A DNA stretch of 6,451 bases from Spartobacteria bacterium (GTDB taxonomy: Bacteria; Verrucomicrobiota; Verrucomicrobiae; Chthoniobacterales; UBA6821), in assembly GCA_003136515.1 (NCBI GenBank), contig PLEU01000136.1, positions 24,344-30,794 of the forward strand, read 5' to 3'. The notes below the pieces were generated by a model. The model saw only the letters and a program-made list of their open reading frames with translations, had not been told where the DNA came from and did no database searches. Shown here in pieces: positions 6,060 to 6,451 of the stretch. Position 1 is the stretch's first letter. The number at the start of each line of letters is the position of its first letter. The translations under genes were made by a program, and so were the position numbers.

Positions 6060-6451
6060 TCAGGCGAGGTGAAGGGCCGCGACCAGCAGGTCGATGGCCT
6101 TGATGCCTATGAAGGGAATGATCACCCCTCCGACGCCATAGATAAGCAGGTTGCGCTGCAGGATCTTTGCGGCACCAAGAGGGCGGAACTTTACGCCTCG
6201 CAGGGCTAACGGAATGAGCAGGATGATGATGATGGCATTGAAGATTACAGCGCTGAGAATGGCGCTTTGAGGCGAGGCCAAGTTCATGATATTGAGCGGG
6301 GCGATCTGAGGAAAGGTGATGACGAGCATCGCCGGAATGATTGCGAAGTATTTCGCCACATCGTTGGCAATACTGAAGGTGGTCAGCGCACCGCGGGTGA
6401 TCAGGAGTTGCTTTCCTATCTCCACGACCTCGATGAGCTTCGTCGGGTTGG
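6060..6451 (-). CDS. kdpB: KdpB, C-terminal end of the potassium-transporting P-type ATPase (partial)
   Basis: The last 129 codons of the catalytic subunit of the Kdp pump enter from the right edge on the minus strand and end at TGA (6062-6060). The visible part begins [20 protein letters not shown] and continues with the hallmark [22 protein letters not shown], then [30 protein letters not shown] and an [20 protein letters not shown] membrane stretch. These correspond to the last cytoplasmic link and the C-terminal transmembrane helices of KdpB. The phosphorylation (DKTGT) and nucleotide domains lie outside the window. A GTG at 6425-6423 is an internal valine, since conserved KdpB sequence continues upstream of it. 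kdpA presumably lies further right. Confidence 0.97.
   Translation of the reverse strand, partial: NPTKLIEVVEIGKQLLITRGALTTFSIANDVAKYFAIIPAMLVITFPQIAPLNIMNLASPQSAILSAVIFNAIIIILLIPLALRGVKFRPLGAAKILQRNLLIYGVGGVIIPFIGIKAIDLLVAALHLA

Overview
The window looks like part of a chromosome from an aerobic, Gram-negative-type bacterium of moderate GC content. It holds two functional blocks that converge at about 3309-3461. The left block (plus strand) starts with the tail of a cytochrome oxidase assembly cluster and runs into a transporter gene. The right block (minus strand) is the distal half of a kdp high-affinity potassium-uptake operon. Taxonomy cannot be fixed from this sequence. The enlarged KdpC and the kinase-less KdpD would fit a Verrucomicrobiota, Planctomycetota or Acidobacteriota-like host, but that is a low-confidence inference.

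Left block, 1-834: the last 34 codons of a gene that is probably SCO1/SenC-like overlap, by ATGA, a 90-residue membrane protein with an exported CPDC motif. A DUF420 (CtaM/YozB-like) four-helix membrane protein follows 16 bases later. SCO and DUF420 proteins commonly accompany heme-copper oxidase genes, so the small CPDC protein is a candidate copper-handling or assembly partner.

Middle, 835-3308: after a 114-base gap comes a DUF6572-like protein with an unusual seven-cysteine, glycine-rich tail. Its stop codon overlaps or abuts the start of a 12-helix APC-superfamily permease with a C-terminal universal-stress-protein (USP) domain. The permease carries an N-terminal YGDWGTSKAY motif that matches the YGDIGTSPLY ion-site motif of Kup potassium transporters. 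With kdp next door, potassium is a more likely substrate than an amino acid.

Right block, 6451 down to 3462 (minus strand): the C-terminal end of kdpB, kdpC with an extra insert of about 70 residues, a rho-independent-type terminator, a stand-alone USP-domain protein resembling the KdpD USP module, and a short KdpD that keeps only the KdpD ATPase and USP domains. The short KdpD has no membrane segments and no histidine kinase, and no kdpE is seen.

The unifying theme of the right two-thirds is potassium homeostasis: a P-type ATPase (Kdp) and a putative Kup/KimA-like secondary transporter lie side by side, with three separate USP modules as likely nucleotide- or signal-sensing parts. There is no gene-free stretch above 300 bases, and no tRNA, rRNA, CRISPR array or mobile element was seen.
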